This document shows positions 1 to 6,327 of a DNA stretch of 7,012 nucleotides, one piece after another. The DNA is from Candidatus Adiutrix sp. (GTDB taxonomy: Bacteria > Desulfobacterota > Desulfarculia > Adiutricales > Adiutricaceae), in assembly GCA_031285975.1 (NCBI GenBank), contig JAITVE010000101.1:1-7012 (forward strand). Reading direction: 5' to 3'. Within the stretch, counting starts at the first letter, position 1, and every line of letters starts with the position of its first letter. The position numbers and the translations under genes are program-made. The notes below the pieces were generated by a model. The model made no database searches. It was not told the origin of the DNA and was given only the letters and a program-made list of their open reading frames with translations.

Positions 1-3000
1 CTTGGCCTGGGTGATGCTCTCCTCCAGCGGCTTGGGATAGTGGGCCAAACCGGCCAGGTATTGGCCGTGGGTGGCCAGATCCACCGGCATGAGCTTCATG
101 TGGGCTTCCAGGAGGAAACCCTCGGCCGTGAGCTGGCCTTTGAAGATTTCCACAATATCCCGCATGGGGGTGGGGTCGATGCCCGAAGCCAGGGTCAGGA
201 GGTCGGCGTCGATCTGGAGGGGGCGCATCAGCACATGGTCTTTGACCGTAATGCGCACCTTGCCGTCCGGCCCGTTTTCCACCGCGGGCTTGCCCTCCAC
301 GTCGTAGCGGATGAAGCGCACCCCGCGGGAGCGGGCTTCCTGGTACAGTTCCTCGCGGAAGCCGTAGGCCCGGACGTCCCGGTAGAGGATGTAGATGACC
401 GCGTCGGGGTTCCGGTCGAGAATCATCAGGGCGTTCTCGATGGAGTGGGTGCAGCAGACCTTGGAGCAGTAGGGCCGGTCCGGCTCGCGGGATTCGACGC
501 ACTGGATGAAGGCAAAGGTTTTGCCCGCGCCGGTGAGGCTGGGGTCGTTGGCCTTCAGTTTCGCGTCCAAATCGAGCGAGAGAATGACCTTGTCGTTCTC
601 GCCGTAGAGGTAGCTGTGGGGTTCGTGGGCGTGGCCCCCGGCACACAGGATGGTGGCCCCGTGCTTGATGACCTTTTCGCCGTCCGGCCCTTCCACCGTG
701 GTTTCGAAGTTGCCCAGGAAACCGCCCGAATATTTGGGCATGGTGTTCATATACAGGGTGATGTTCTGGTGTTCCTTGACCTTTTTAATCAGGTCGGCCA
801 GGTAGCCCGCCACGTCTTTTCCTCTCGGGAAAATCTTGTGGGCGTTGCCGCCGAGCTGGTCGGTCTTTTCCACCAGGTGCACCGGGAAGCCCTGCTCGGC
901 CAGGGACAGGGCGGAAGTCAAACCCGCCGCGCCGCCGCCGATGACCAGGGCCTCGTGCACCAGGCCCATCTTGGTCTGGTACATGGGCTCCAAGAGGGCC
1001 GCCTTGGCCACCGCGCCGCGCAACAGGTCTTTGGCCTTGCGGGTGGCGCGTTCCGGCTGCTGCTGGTGCACCCAGGAGTCGTGGTCGCGGATGTTGGCCA
1101 TTTCGAAGAGGTATTTGTTCAAACCGGCCTGGGCCAGGGTCTCGCGGAACATGGGCTCGTGGGTGCGCGGCGAGCAGGAGGCCACCACCACGCGGTTGAG
1201 CTTGTGTTCCAGGATGGCTTCCTTGATTTTGCCCTGGCTGTCCTGCGAGCAGGTGAAGAGGAAGCGCTCGGCCGCCTCCACAAAGGGCAGGCTGGCCGCG
1301 TATTCCCGCACCGCTTCCACGTCGATGATGGAGGCGATGTTGATGCCGCAGTGGCAGACGAACACGCCGATGCGCGGGGTCTCGCCGCTGATGTCCCGTT
1401 CCTCGGGATATTCCACGGTTTTGGTCTGGGTGAAGCGGGCTTCCGCGATTTCCAGACCGGCGGCCTCAGCGGCGGCCGAGGCTTCCATGACCGTGTAGGG
1501 GATATCCTTGGGCTCGTTGACCACGCCGCAGGCGTGAACGCCGGGGCGGCTGGTGCTGACCGGGGTGAAATGGCCGGTCTCAATGAAGCCGTTGTCGTTC
1601 AAGGTGATGCCGAGGCCCGCGGCCAGTTCCGGCAGGGTGGCGCTGGGGGTCAGGCCCACGGACAGCACCACCATGTCGAAGAATTCCTTCTGCCGGTTGC
1701 CCTGGTCGTCAATGTATTCCAGGGCCACGTCGCCGTTGATCTGCGGGGTCAGGGTGTGGACGCGGCTGCGGACGAAGTTCACGCCCGCGACTTTGGCTCT
1801 CTCATAATACTTCTCAAAGTCCTTGCCGTAGGTGCGGATATCCATATAGAAGATATTCGCGTCCAAAGCGCCCCCGGCGTGTTCCTTGGCGATGACCGCT
1901 TCCTTGATGGCGTACATGCAGCAGACCGCCGAGCAGTATTTCTTGTCGCAGCGGTTCAAATCGCGCGAGCCCACGCACTGGAGCCAGGCGATGCGCTGGG
2001 GCTCCTTGTGGTCGCTGGGGCGCACCAGGTGCCCCTGGTAGGGGCCGGAGGCCGAGAGAATGCGCTCGAATTCCATGGAGGTGAGCACGTTCGGCCACTG
2101 GCTGTAGCGGTAGGTCTCGCTGCTACTGGGGTCGAAGGGGTCGAAGCCCGTGGCCATGACCACGCTGCCCACTTCCAGTTCGATGATTTCATCCTTCTGG
2201 GCGTGGGTTTCCAGGGTCAGGGCCTGGGGCAGGCAGGCCTTCACGCAGCGGTAGCACTGGCAGCAGGCCCCGCAGGAGATGCAGCGGGAGGCTTCGGCAA
2301 TGGCCGTTTCCTCGCTGTAGCCGAGCTCGAACTCGTTAAAATCCTGGCGGCGATCCTCACCGGCGCGCATGGGCATGTGGGCCCGGGCCAGTTTGGGGTC
2401 TTGCAGAGGCACGTCGCGGTACTGCTCTTTGCCGGTGAAAACCATGGGTTCGCGCCCGGCGGCCATGTCCTGCCCGGCCACGTAGCGGGCGATGGAGATG
2501 GCGGCTTCCTTGCCGGCGGCAATAGCGTCGATGGCCAGGGCGGGCCCGATTTGGATGTCGCCGCCCGCGAAAACGCCGGGGCGGCCGGTGGCCAGGGTGC
2601 GGGGGTCGGCCTGGATGGTGGAGCCGCGCCCGATGACCACGCCTTCCACATTGGCCACGGATTCGCTGGAGGGCACCTGCCCGGTGGCGGCGATGACCAG
2701 GTCAAATTCCTGCTTCAGGATATCGCTCTTGTCGTCCGTGAGTTTCGAGCGGCGGTCATTGGGGTCGCCGTCGCAGCGCACGGCCGTCAGATGGGCCAAA
2801 ACCTTCGCGCCCTTCTCTTCAAACTTCAGGGGCGAGCGCAGGGTGACCAGTTTCATGCCCTCTTCAATGCCCTCGTCCACTTCCCAGTGCCAAGCGGGCA
2901 TGGCCCCTTTGCCGCGGCGGTAGGCCAGGGTGACTTCCGCGCCCAGGCGAATGGCCGTGCGGGCGGCGTCCATAGCCACGTTGCCGCCGCCGAGCACCAG

Positions 3001-4158
3001 AACTTTTTTACCTTTATAATCGGGCCGGTCGCCCAGGTTCACGTCCCGCAAAAATTTCACGCCGGACATCACGCCGGGCAAATCTTCGCCTTCCACGCCC
3101 AGCTTGGCGTTATTGTGCGCGCCCATGGCCAGGAACACGGCCTTGTAGCCCTGAGCGAACAGGTCGTCCAGGCTGAAATCCTTGCCCAGAGCGGTGTTGT
3201 ATTTAATTTCGGCCCCGGAATAATCCAGGATGAACTGCACTTCCTCTTCAATCACGCTGGGGGGCAGGCGGTAATCGGGGATGCCCAAACGCATGGCCCC
3301 GCCCGCCACGGGCGCGGCTTCGAAGATGGTGGCCTTAAGGCCCCGGCGGGCCAAATGATAGGCGCAGGAAAGACCGGCCGGGCCCGCCCCGATGACGGCG
3401 ACTTTATCGGCCTTGGCTTCCTCTTTGGGGAAGGCCTCGCCAGCGGTTTTCAGGTCGGCGTGGTCGGCCACGAAGCGCTTGATGTCCTTGATGGCCAGGG
3501 GGGCTTCCATCTGGCGGCGGCGGCACTCGCTCTCGCAGGGGTGGGCGCAGACCCGGCCCAGGGAGCCGGGCATGGGCAGCACGTCCAGAATGACTTCCAA
3601 CGCTTCCTGGAAGCGGCCCTTGGAAGCCAGGGAAACGTAGCCGTGGGCGTTGACGTGGGCCGGGCAGGTCAGCACGCAGGGGCTCACGCCTTCTTTAGTC
3701 AGCGAGAAGGAGTTGGGGTAGGCCTGGGCGTAGGACTTAAACGTCACCTTGCGGGTGTTCAGGCCCTGGTTGAATTCGCTGGGCACGTCCACCGGGCAGG
3801 CCTTGGCGCAGTCGCCGCAGGCGGTGCACTTGGAACTGTCGATATAGCGGGGCTTCTTGCGAACCTTGGCCTTGAAGTTGCCCGGCTTGCCGTCGAGGGC
3901 CACGACCTCGGCATTGTTGATGACGTTTATATTGATGTGCCCGCCCGCGTCGTTGAGCTTGGGCGAAATGATGCACATGGCGCAGTCATTGGTGGGGAAG
4001 ACCTTGTCCAACTGGGCCATGCGCCCGCCGATCGCCGGGTTCTTTTCCACCAGATGGACGTAAAAGCCCATTTCCGCGAGGTCCAGGGCGGACTGCATCC
4101 CGGCGATACCGCCGCCCACCACCATAACCGCGCCTGTCTTCTTGGAATCGTTAGCCAT
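1..4158 (-). CDS. hdrA: HdrA-like multidomain FAD/iron-sulfur oxidoreductase with inserted NfnB/GltD-type NAD(P)H module (3' partial)
   Basis: The frame is open from ATG 4158 to the window edge: 1386 residues, no stop. Domains in order: an FAD-binding fold (GGGIAG, 15-20) with an HdrA NDCxxC motif (C59, C62); ferredoxin motif C111/C114/C117/C121; a GltD/NfnB-type module (about 155-645) with cysteines 161, 165, 204, 208 and 212, FAD motif GAGPAG (257-262), NAD(P)H motif GGGNVA (390-395) followed by YRR (413-415), and closing GGD (532-534); a second cysteine cluster 626-642; the rest of HdrA unit 1 with C728, C742, C746 and C747; a CHCG domain (935-938, plus C970 and C995); and a second FAD fold (GGGAAG, 1074-1079) with C1220, C1231, C1235 and C1236. 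HdrA family members normally end in a C-terminal ferredoxin domain, which would lie beyond position 1. The family transfers electrons between NAD(P)H, ferredoxin and disulfide or Hdr partners by flavin-based bifurcation; this is cytoplasmic, and no signal peptide is visible. It resembles the large HdrA variants of sulfate reducers, sometimes called HdrL (from memory). The family call is firm; substrate and partners are unknown. Confidence 0.93.
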   Translation of the reverse strand, partial: MANDSKKTGAVMVVGGGIAGMQSALDLAEMGFYVHLVEKNPAIGGRMAQLDKVFPTNDCAMCIISPKLNDAGGHININVINNAEVVALDGKPGNFKAKVRKKPRYIDSSKCTACGDCAKACPVDVPSEFNQGLNTRKVTFKSYAQAYPNSFSLTKEGVSPCVLTCPAHVNAHGYVSLASKGRFQEALEVILDVLPMPGSLGRVCAHPCESECRRRQMEAPLAIKDIKRFVADHADLKTAGEAFPKEEAKADKVAVIGAGPAGLSCAYHLARRGLKATIFEAAPVAGGAMRLGIPDYRLPPSVIEEEVQFILDYSGAEIKYNTALGKDFSLDDLFAQGYKAVFLAMGAHNNAKLGVEGEDLPGVMSGVKFLRDVNLGDRPDYKGKKVLVLGGGNVAMDAARTAIRLGAEVTLAYRRGKGAMPAWHWEVDEGIEEGMKLVTLRSPLKFEEKGAKVLAHLTAVRCDGDPNDRRSKLTDDKSDILKQEFDLVIAATGQVPSSESVANVEGVVIGRGSTIQADPRTLATGRPGVFAGGDIQIGPALAIDAIAAGKEAAISIARYVAGQDMAAGREPMVFTGKEQYRDVPLQDPKLARAHMPMRAGEDRRQDFNEFELGYSEETAIAEASRCISCGACCQCYRCVKACLPQALTLETHAQKDEIIELEVGSVVMATGFDPFDPSSSETYRYSQWPNVLTSMEFERILSASGPYQGHLVRPSDHKEPQRIAWLQCVGSRDLNRCDKKYCSAVCCMYAIKEAVIAKEHAGGALDANIFYMDIRTYGKDFEKYYERAKVAGVNFVRSRVHTLTPQINGDVALEYIDDQGNRQKEFFDMVVLSVGLTPSATLPELAAGLGITLNDNGFIETGHFTPVSTSRPGVHACGVVNEPKDIPYTVMEASAAAEAAGLEIAEARFTQTKTVEYPEERDISGETPRIGVFVCHCGINIASIIDVEAVREYAASLPFVEAAERFLFTCSQDSQGKIKEAILEHKLNRVVVASCSPRTHEPMFRETLAQAGLNKYLFEMANIRDHDSWVHQQQPERATRKAKDLLRGAVAKAALLEPMYQTKMGLVHEALVIGGGAAGLTSALSLAEQGFPVHLVEKTDQLGGNAHKIFPRGKDVAGYLADLIKKVKEHQNITLYMNTMPKYSGGFLGNFETTVEGPDGEKVIKHGATILCAGGHAHEPHSYLYGENDKVILSLDLDAKLKANDPSLTGAGKTFAFIQCVESREPDRPYCSKVCCTHSIENALMILDRNPDAVIYILYRDVRAYGFREELYQEARSRGVRFIRYDVEGKPAVENGPDGKVRITVKDHVLMRPLQIDADLLTLASGIDPTPMRDIVEIFKGQLTAEGFLLEAHMKLMPVDLATHGQYLAGLAHYPKPLEESITQAK

Positions 4159-4162
4159 AGCG

Positions 4163-4170
4163 CTCACCTT
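4163..4170 (-). promoter_or_regulatory. Ribosome binding site of the HdrA-like gene
   Basis: The minus strand reads AAGGTGAG, with the AAGG core 8 nt before ATG 4158. This supports that start. The FAD motif begins at residue 15, the usual distance from the N-terminus for an HdrA unit that lacks an N-terminal CHCG domain. Confidence 0.75.
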
Positions 4171-4177
4171 TTCTGAA

Positions 4178-4189
4178 CCCCGCCTGGGG
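4178..4189 (-). other. Short GC hairpin just upstream of the ribosome binding site
   Basis: CCCC at 4178-4181 and GGGG at 4186-4189 flank a 4-nt loop and end 8 nt before the AAGGTGAG ribosome binding site. In RNA it would be a compact 4-bp stem that leaves the site itself free. Short GC stems are common in GC-rich DNA. Confidence 0.35.
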
Positions 4190-4196
4190 GCCATGC

Positions 4197-4253
4197 TCCG
4201 CCGTAACGGCTTAGTGCTTGAAATATCCCGGCGGACGTTGAACCTGCGGGTTC
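4197..4253 (-). other. Inverted repeats (possible RNA hairpins) in the leader of the HdrA-like gene
   Basis: Three inverted repeats can be read. TCCGCCG at 4197-4203 pairs with CGGCGGA at 4229-4235 (7 bp, 25-nt loop). GCCGT and ACGGC flank one base at 4200-4210, overlapping the first arm, so the two pairings exclude each other. GAACC at 4240-4244 pairs with GGTTC at 4249-4253 (4-nt loop). They lie 30-90 nt before the start codon. No T-run follows, so they are not an obvious intrinsic terminator. A regulatory role is only a guess. Confidence 0.4.
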
Positions 4254-4260
4254 TCCCTCG

Positions 4261-4275
4261 CCGTTATACCGTTAT
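4261..4275. repeat. Tandem 7-bp repeat in the leader
   Basis: CCGTTAT occurs at 4261-4267 and again at 4269-4275, an 8-bp period. On the minus strand this reads ATAACGG twice. A related core, TAACGG, also occurs at 4204-4209 inside a small inverted repeat. It lies just downstream of the second promoter candidate, where a regulator could bind, but two short copies may be chance. Confidence 0.4.
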
Positions 4276-4285
4276 GTATTGAAAA

Positions 4286-4313
4286 ATTATGATACCAGAC
4301 GCCCTCACCTCAA
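4286..4313 (-). promoter_or_regulatory. Possible second, weaker promoter
   Basis: On the minus strand TTGAGG (4313-4308) and CATAAT (4291-4286) are separated by 16 bp. Matches to the sigma70 consensus are four of six and five of six. Transcription would start near 4279 and give a leader of about 120 nt. The region is AT-rich, so a chance match is quite possible. Confidence 0.35.
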
Positions 4314-4429
4314 ACCGCGTCCTTGCTGTGACGGTTCGGCCAAGTAAAGATGTGCGGTACGGACAATACCAAAGTCCAATCGGCCAAACTGAAGGAAATC
4401 CATATCATAGCGATTTGCGAATGGTTAGA

Positions 4430-4458
4430 ATTATAGCCCGAAGCACCTTCAAAGTCAA
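4430..4458 (-). promoter_or_regulatory. Near-consensus sigma70-type promoter upstream of the HdrA-like gene
   Basis: On the minus strand the -35 box TTGACT (4458-4453) is followed by exactly 17 bp and the -10 box TATAAT (4435-4430). Eleven of twelve positions match the consensus. The expected start site is near 4423, giving a leader of about 265 nt before ATG 4158. It lies after the antiporter stop and points into the HdrA-like gene, so that gene probably has its own transcription unit. Such a close match suggests strong housekeeping expression, unless control acts in the leader or through a repressor. Confidence 0.75.
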
Positions 4459-4512
4459 CCTTATATCTTTACCCGCCCAATACAGCGGCTTTGCGCGAAA
4501 TTTTCGGCTCTG

Positions 4513-4525
4513 GGGACAGCGTCCC
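4513..4525 (-). terminator. Small hairpin right after the antiporter stop; weak terminator candidate
   Basis: GGGAC (4513-4517) and GTCCC (4521-4525) form a perfect 5-bp stem with a 3-nt loop, beginning 2 nt past the antiporter stop codon. No clear U-run follows on the minus strand, only an AAAATTT stretch a few bases on, so it is not a classical intrinsic terminator. It may mark the 3' end of the antiporter transcript or protect it from decay. Confidence 0.3.
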
Positions 4526-4526
4526 G

Positions 4527-6263
4527 CTACTGCAAATCTTCGCGCGAAGCCGCCCCTTTTTCCTGGTTATCATTAAGCACCAGCCGGACTAAACTCTTGG
4601 CCACTTCCTCTTCTTCGAAGGCCACGGCCGCCGCGCCGAGGCTGTGGAGGAGGTTTTTGTCGCTCAAGAAGCGGGCGCGGGCCAGGATGCGGAGGTTGGG
4701 GTTCAGGTCTTTGGCGGCGGCTACGGTGGCGGCGGTCAGGGAGACGTCGGGGATGGTGACGACCAGGCAGCTTGCTTTTTCCACCCCGGCGGCGGTGAGG
4801 ATTTCGCGGGCGGAGGAATCCCCGAAGACGGCGTGGCGGCCCTCGGCGGTCAGGCTGTTGACGGTGTCCACATTCATATCGATGATGACCGGCACCAGGC
4901 CGCGTTCGGTGAGGGCGGCGGCCACTCCGCGCCCGGCGGGGCCGTAGCCCACCACCACGGCCCGGCCCGCGTCTTCTTCTTCGGTGGTCAGCACGGCTTC
5001 CATCACCTGGTTGCCTTTGAGGGCGCGGCGGTCGGCGCGGGCGCTCAGGGTGCGCCAGAGGCGGGGGCGTTTCCGCAGCCGCTCTTCAATGGCGGGCACC
5101 CGCCGCACCAGGCTGGGGTTGAGGATGATGGAACCCATGCAGCAGACCACCAGGATGCTGTAAATCTCTGTGGGGATCAGGTTCAGTTTTTCGGCGGCCT
5201 GGGCCAGGATGAAGGAGAATTCCCCCACCTGGGCCAGCCCGGTGGCCACGGTGAGGGCCGTGTGCACCGAATATCCCAGCCAGGAAACCACGATCATGGC
5301 CACCAGCGGCTTGGCCACGATGACGATGAGGAAGCAGGTCAGGATCATGAAAGGGTGCTCGAAAATGAAGCCGGGGTCGAAGAGCATCCCCACCGAAACG
5401 AAAAAGAGGACGGAAAAGGCATCCTTCAGCGGCAAGAGATCCGCGCCCGCCTGGTGGCTGACCGAGCTTTTGCCCACCACCATGCCGCCGAGAAAGGCCC
5501 CCAGGGCCATCGAGGCCCCGAAAGCGGCGGCCGCGCCTACGGCGGTGGCGAAGGCCGTCACCAGAACGGTAAGGGTGAAGAGTTCCTGTGAACGGGTTTT
5601 GGCCGCACGGGTCAAGAGCCAGGGCACCACCCGGCCGCCGACGACCAGAATGACCACCCACATGAGGGCCAGCTTGACCAGGGCCATGCCCAGGGCCGAA
5701 GCCAGAGTGCCCACCCCCACTTCCTGCCCCGCGCTGGCCGCCGCCGCCAGGCTGGGCAGCAGCACCAGAATGAGCACGGTGAAGATGTCCTCCACCACCA
5801 GCCAGCCCACGGCCACATGGCCGTGAACGGTATCCAGCACGTTATTGTCCGCCAGCACCCGCAGCAGCACCACCGTGCTGGCCACGGCCAGGCCCAGGCC
5901 CAGCACCAGGCCCGCGCCGGTGCTGAAGCCGAACGTCCAGGCGGCCAGGGTGCCCAGCACGGTGGACACGCCGCTCTTCACCACGGCCCCCGGCACGGCC
6001 ACGCCCCGCACGGCCAAAAGATCCTTCATATTGAAGTGGAGCCCCACCCCGAACATCAGCAAGATCACCCCGGCCTCGGAGAGTTCGGCGGCCAGCCCGG
6101 CGTCGGCCACAAAGGGGAAGTAGGTGAAATAGGGCCCGACCATGAACCCGGCCAAGAGATAGCCAACAATAGGGGACAGCCCCGTTTTCCAGGACAGGTA
6201 CCCGAAAAACAGGGCCGTTACAAAGCCAATCGCCAACAGTTCCAGCAGGGGATAGGAGTGCAT
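4527..6263 (-). CDS. CPA2-family monovalent cation:proton antiporter with C-terminal TrkA/RCK domain (KefB/YbaL-like)
   Basis: The protein has 578 residues from ATG 6263. An inner-membrane Na+/H+-exchanger-type domain with about 12 hydrophobic segments spans residues 6-385. Conserved features include GYLLAGFMVGP (34-44), ASTVVLLRVLAD (128-139), an acidic pair E158-D159 in a membrane helix, VSVGMLFDP (289-297) and QVGEF (345-349). A cytoplasmic RCK domain (about 433-560) has the nucleotide-binding motif GYGPAG (439-444), an acidic residue at the end of strand 2 (D462) and GDSS (481-484). No second TrkA-C domain follows. The family exchanges K+ or Na+ for protons, gated by nucleotide or other ligands on the RCK domain, for pH, volume or stress control. 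Which cation and ligand apply here cannot be read from the sequence. It starts 64 bp after the protease gene and may share its transcript; stop is TAG at 4529-4527. Confidence 0.93.
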   Translation of the reverse strand: MHSYPLLELLAIGFVTALFFGYLSWKTGLSPIVGYLLAGFMVGPYFTYFPFVADAGLAAELSEAGVILLMFGVGLHFNMKDLLAVRGVAVPGAVVKSGVSTVLGTLAAWTFGFSTGAGLVLGLGLAVASTVVLLRVLADNNVLDTVHGHVAVGWLVVEDIFTVLILVLLPSLAAAASAGQEVGVGTLASALGMALVKLALMWVVILVVGGRVVPWLLTRAAKTRSQELFTLTVLVTAFATAVGAAAAFGASMALGAFLGGMVVGKSSVSHQAGADLLPLKDAFSVLFFVSVGMLFDPGFIFEHPFMILTCFLIVIVAKPLVAMIVVSWLGYSVHTALTVATGLAQVGEFSFILAQAAEKLNLIPTEIYSILVVCCMGSIILNPSLVRRVPAIEERLRKRPRLWRTLSARADRRALKGNQVMEAVLTTEEEDAGRAVVVGYGPAGRGVAAALTERGLVPVIIDMNVDTVNSLTAEGRHAVFGDSSAREILTAAGVEKASCLVVTIPDVSLTAATVAAAKDLNPNLRILARARFLSDKNLLHSLGAAAVAFEEEEVAKSLVRLVLNDNQEKGAASREDLQ

Positions 6264-6269
6264 GGTCAA

Positions 6270-6274
6270 TCCTT
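6270..6274 (-). promoter_or_regulatory. Ribosome binding site that decides the antiporter start
   Basis: The minus strand reads AAGGA, six bases before ATG 6263. An in-frame TTG at 6269-6267 lies directly next to AAGGA with no spacer and would not work with it. ATG 6263 is therefore the preferred start, giving 578 rather than 580 residues. Confidence 0.75.
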
Positions 6275-6290
6275 AAAATATATTGATTTA

Positions 6291-6321
6291 ATTGCAAAAA
6301 TCATTTCATGATTTTTGCAAT
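6291..6321. repeat. Perfect 14-bp inverted repeat between protease and antiporter genes
   Basis: Arms at 6291-6304 (ATTGCAAAAATCAT) and 6308-6321 (its exact reverse complement) surround a 3-nt loop. It starts 6 nt after the protease stop codon. In RNA it forms a long AT-rich stem, with U-runs inside the stem rather than after it. It could be a 3' mRNA stabiliser, a weak bidirectional terminator, or an operator for the antiporter, whose ribosome binding site is 16 bp away. The 64-bp spacer has no convincing promoter; an AT-rich TATATT (6282-6277) lacks a good -35 box. Confidence 0.7.
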
Positions 6322-6327
6322 GAGACA

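Larger units (their letters stand above)
4159..4526. other. Intergenic region: promoters and long leader of the HdrA-like gene
   Basis: This 368-bp stretch is less GC-rich than the flanking genes and has no convincing gene. Read on the minus strand it holds small hairpins after the antiporter stop, a near-consensus sigma70 promoter (4453-4458 and 4430-4435), a weaker promoter candidate (4308-4313 and 4286-4291), a tandem 8-bp repeat, and several short inverted repeats between the promoters and the ribosome binding site. If transcription starts about 7 nt past the upstream -10 box, the leader is about 265 nt. I recognise no known riboswitch or RNA family in it. Confidence 0.7.

Noticed and set aside
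2200..3720. The HdrA/GltD fusion as an assembly or frameshift artefact
   Set aside because: The frame is continuous over 1386 codons, all motifs are in order, and HdrA sequence resumes at the right point after the insert.
40..4176. Longest plus-strand open frame as a gene
   Set aside because: It is the exact antisense of the HdrA-like frame. Its product is rich in Gly, Ala, His and Val with no recognisable motif, while the minus frame carries many conserved family motifs and a ribosome binding site.
4310..4408. 32-residue minus-strand leader peptide (ATG at 4408, TGA at 4312-4310)
   Set aside because: There is no Shine-Dalgarno sequence before it, and no run of identical codons that would suggest attenuation. 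It is likely chance.
4289..4576. 95-codon plus-strand open frame in the intergenic region
   Set aside because: It runs over the strong minus-strand promoter and into the antiporter C-terminus. I see no ribosome binding site or recognisable domain.
6267..6269. TTG start for the antiporter
   Set aside because: AAGGA is directly adjacent with no spacer; ATG 6263 has a normal 6-nt spacing.
4644..6311. Plus-strand open frames opposite the antiporter (such as 4644-5591 and 5817-6311)
   Set aside because: They are codon-aligned antisense shadows of a gene with clear membrane and RCK motifs.
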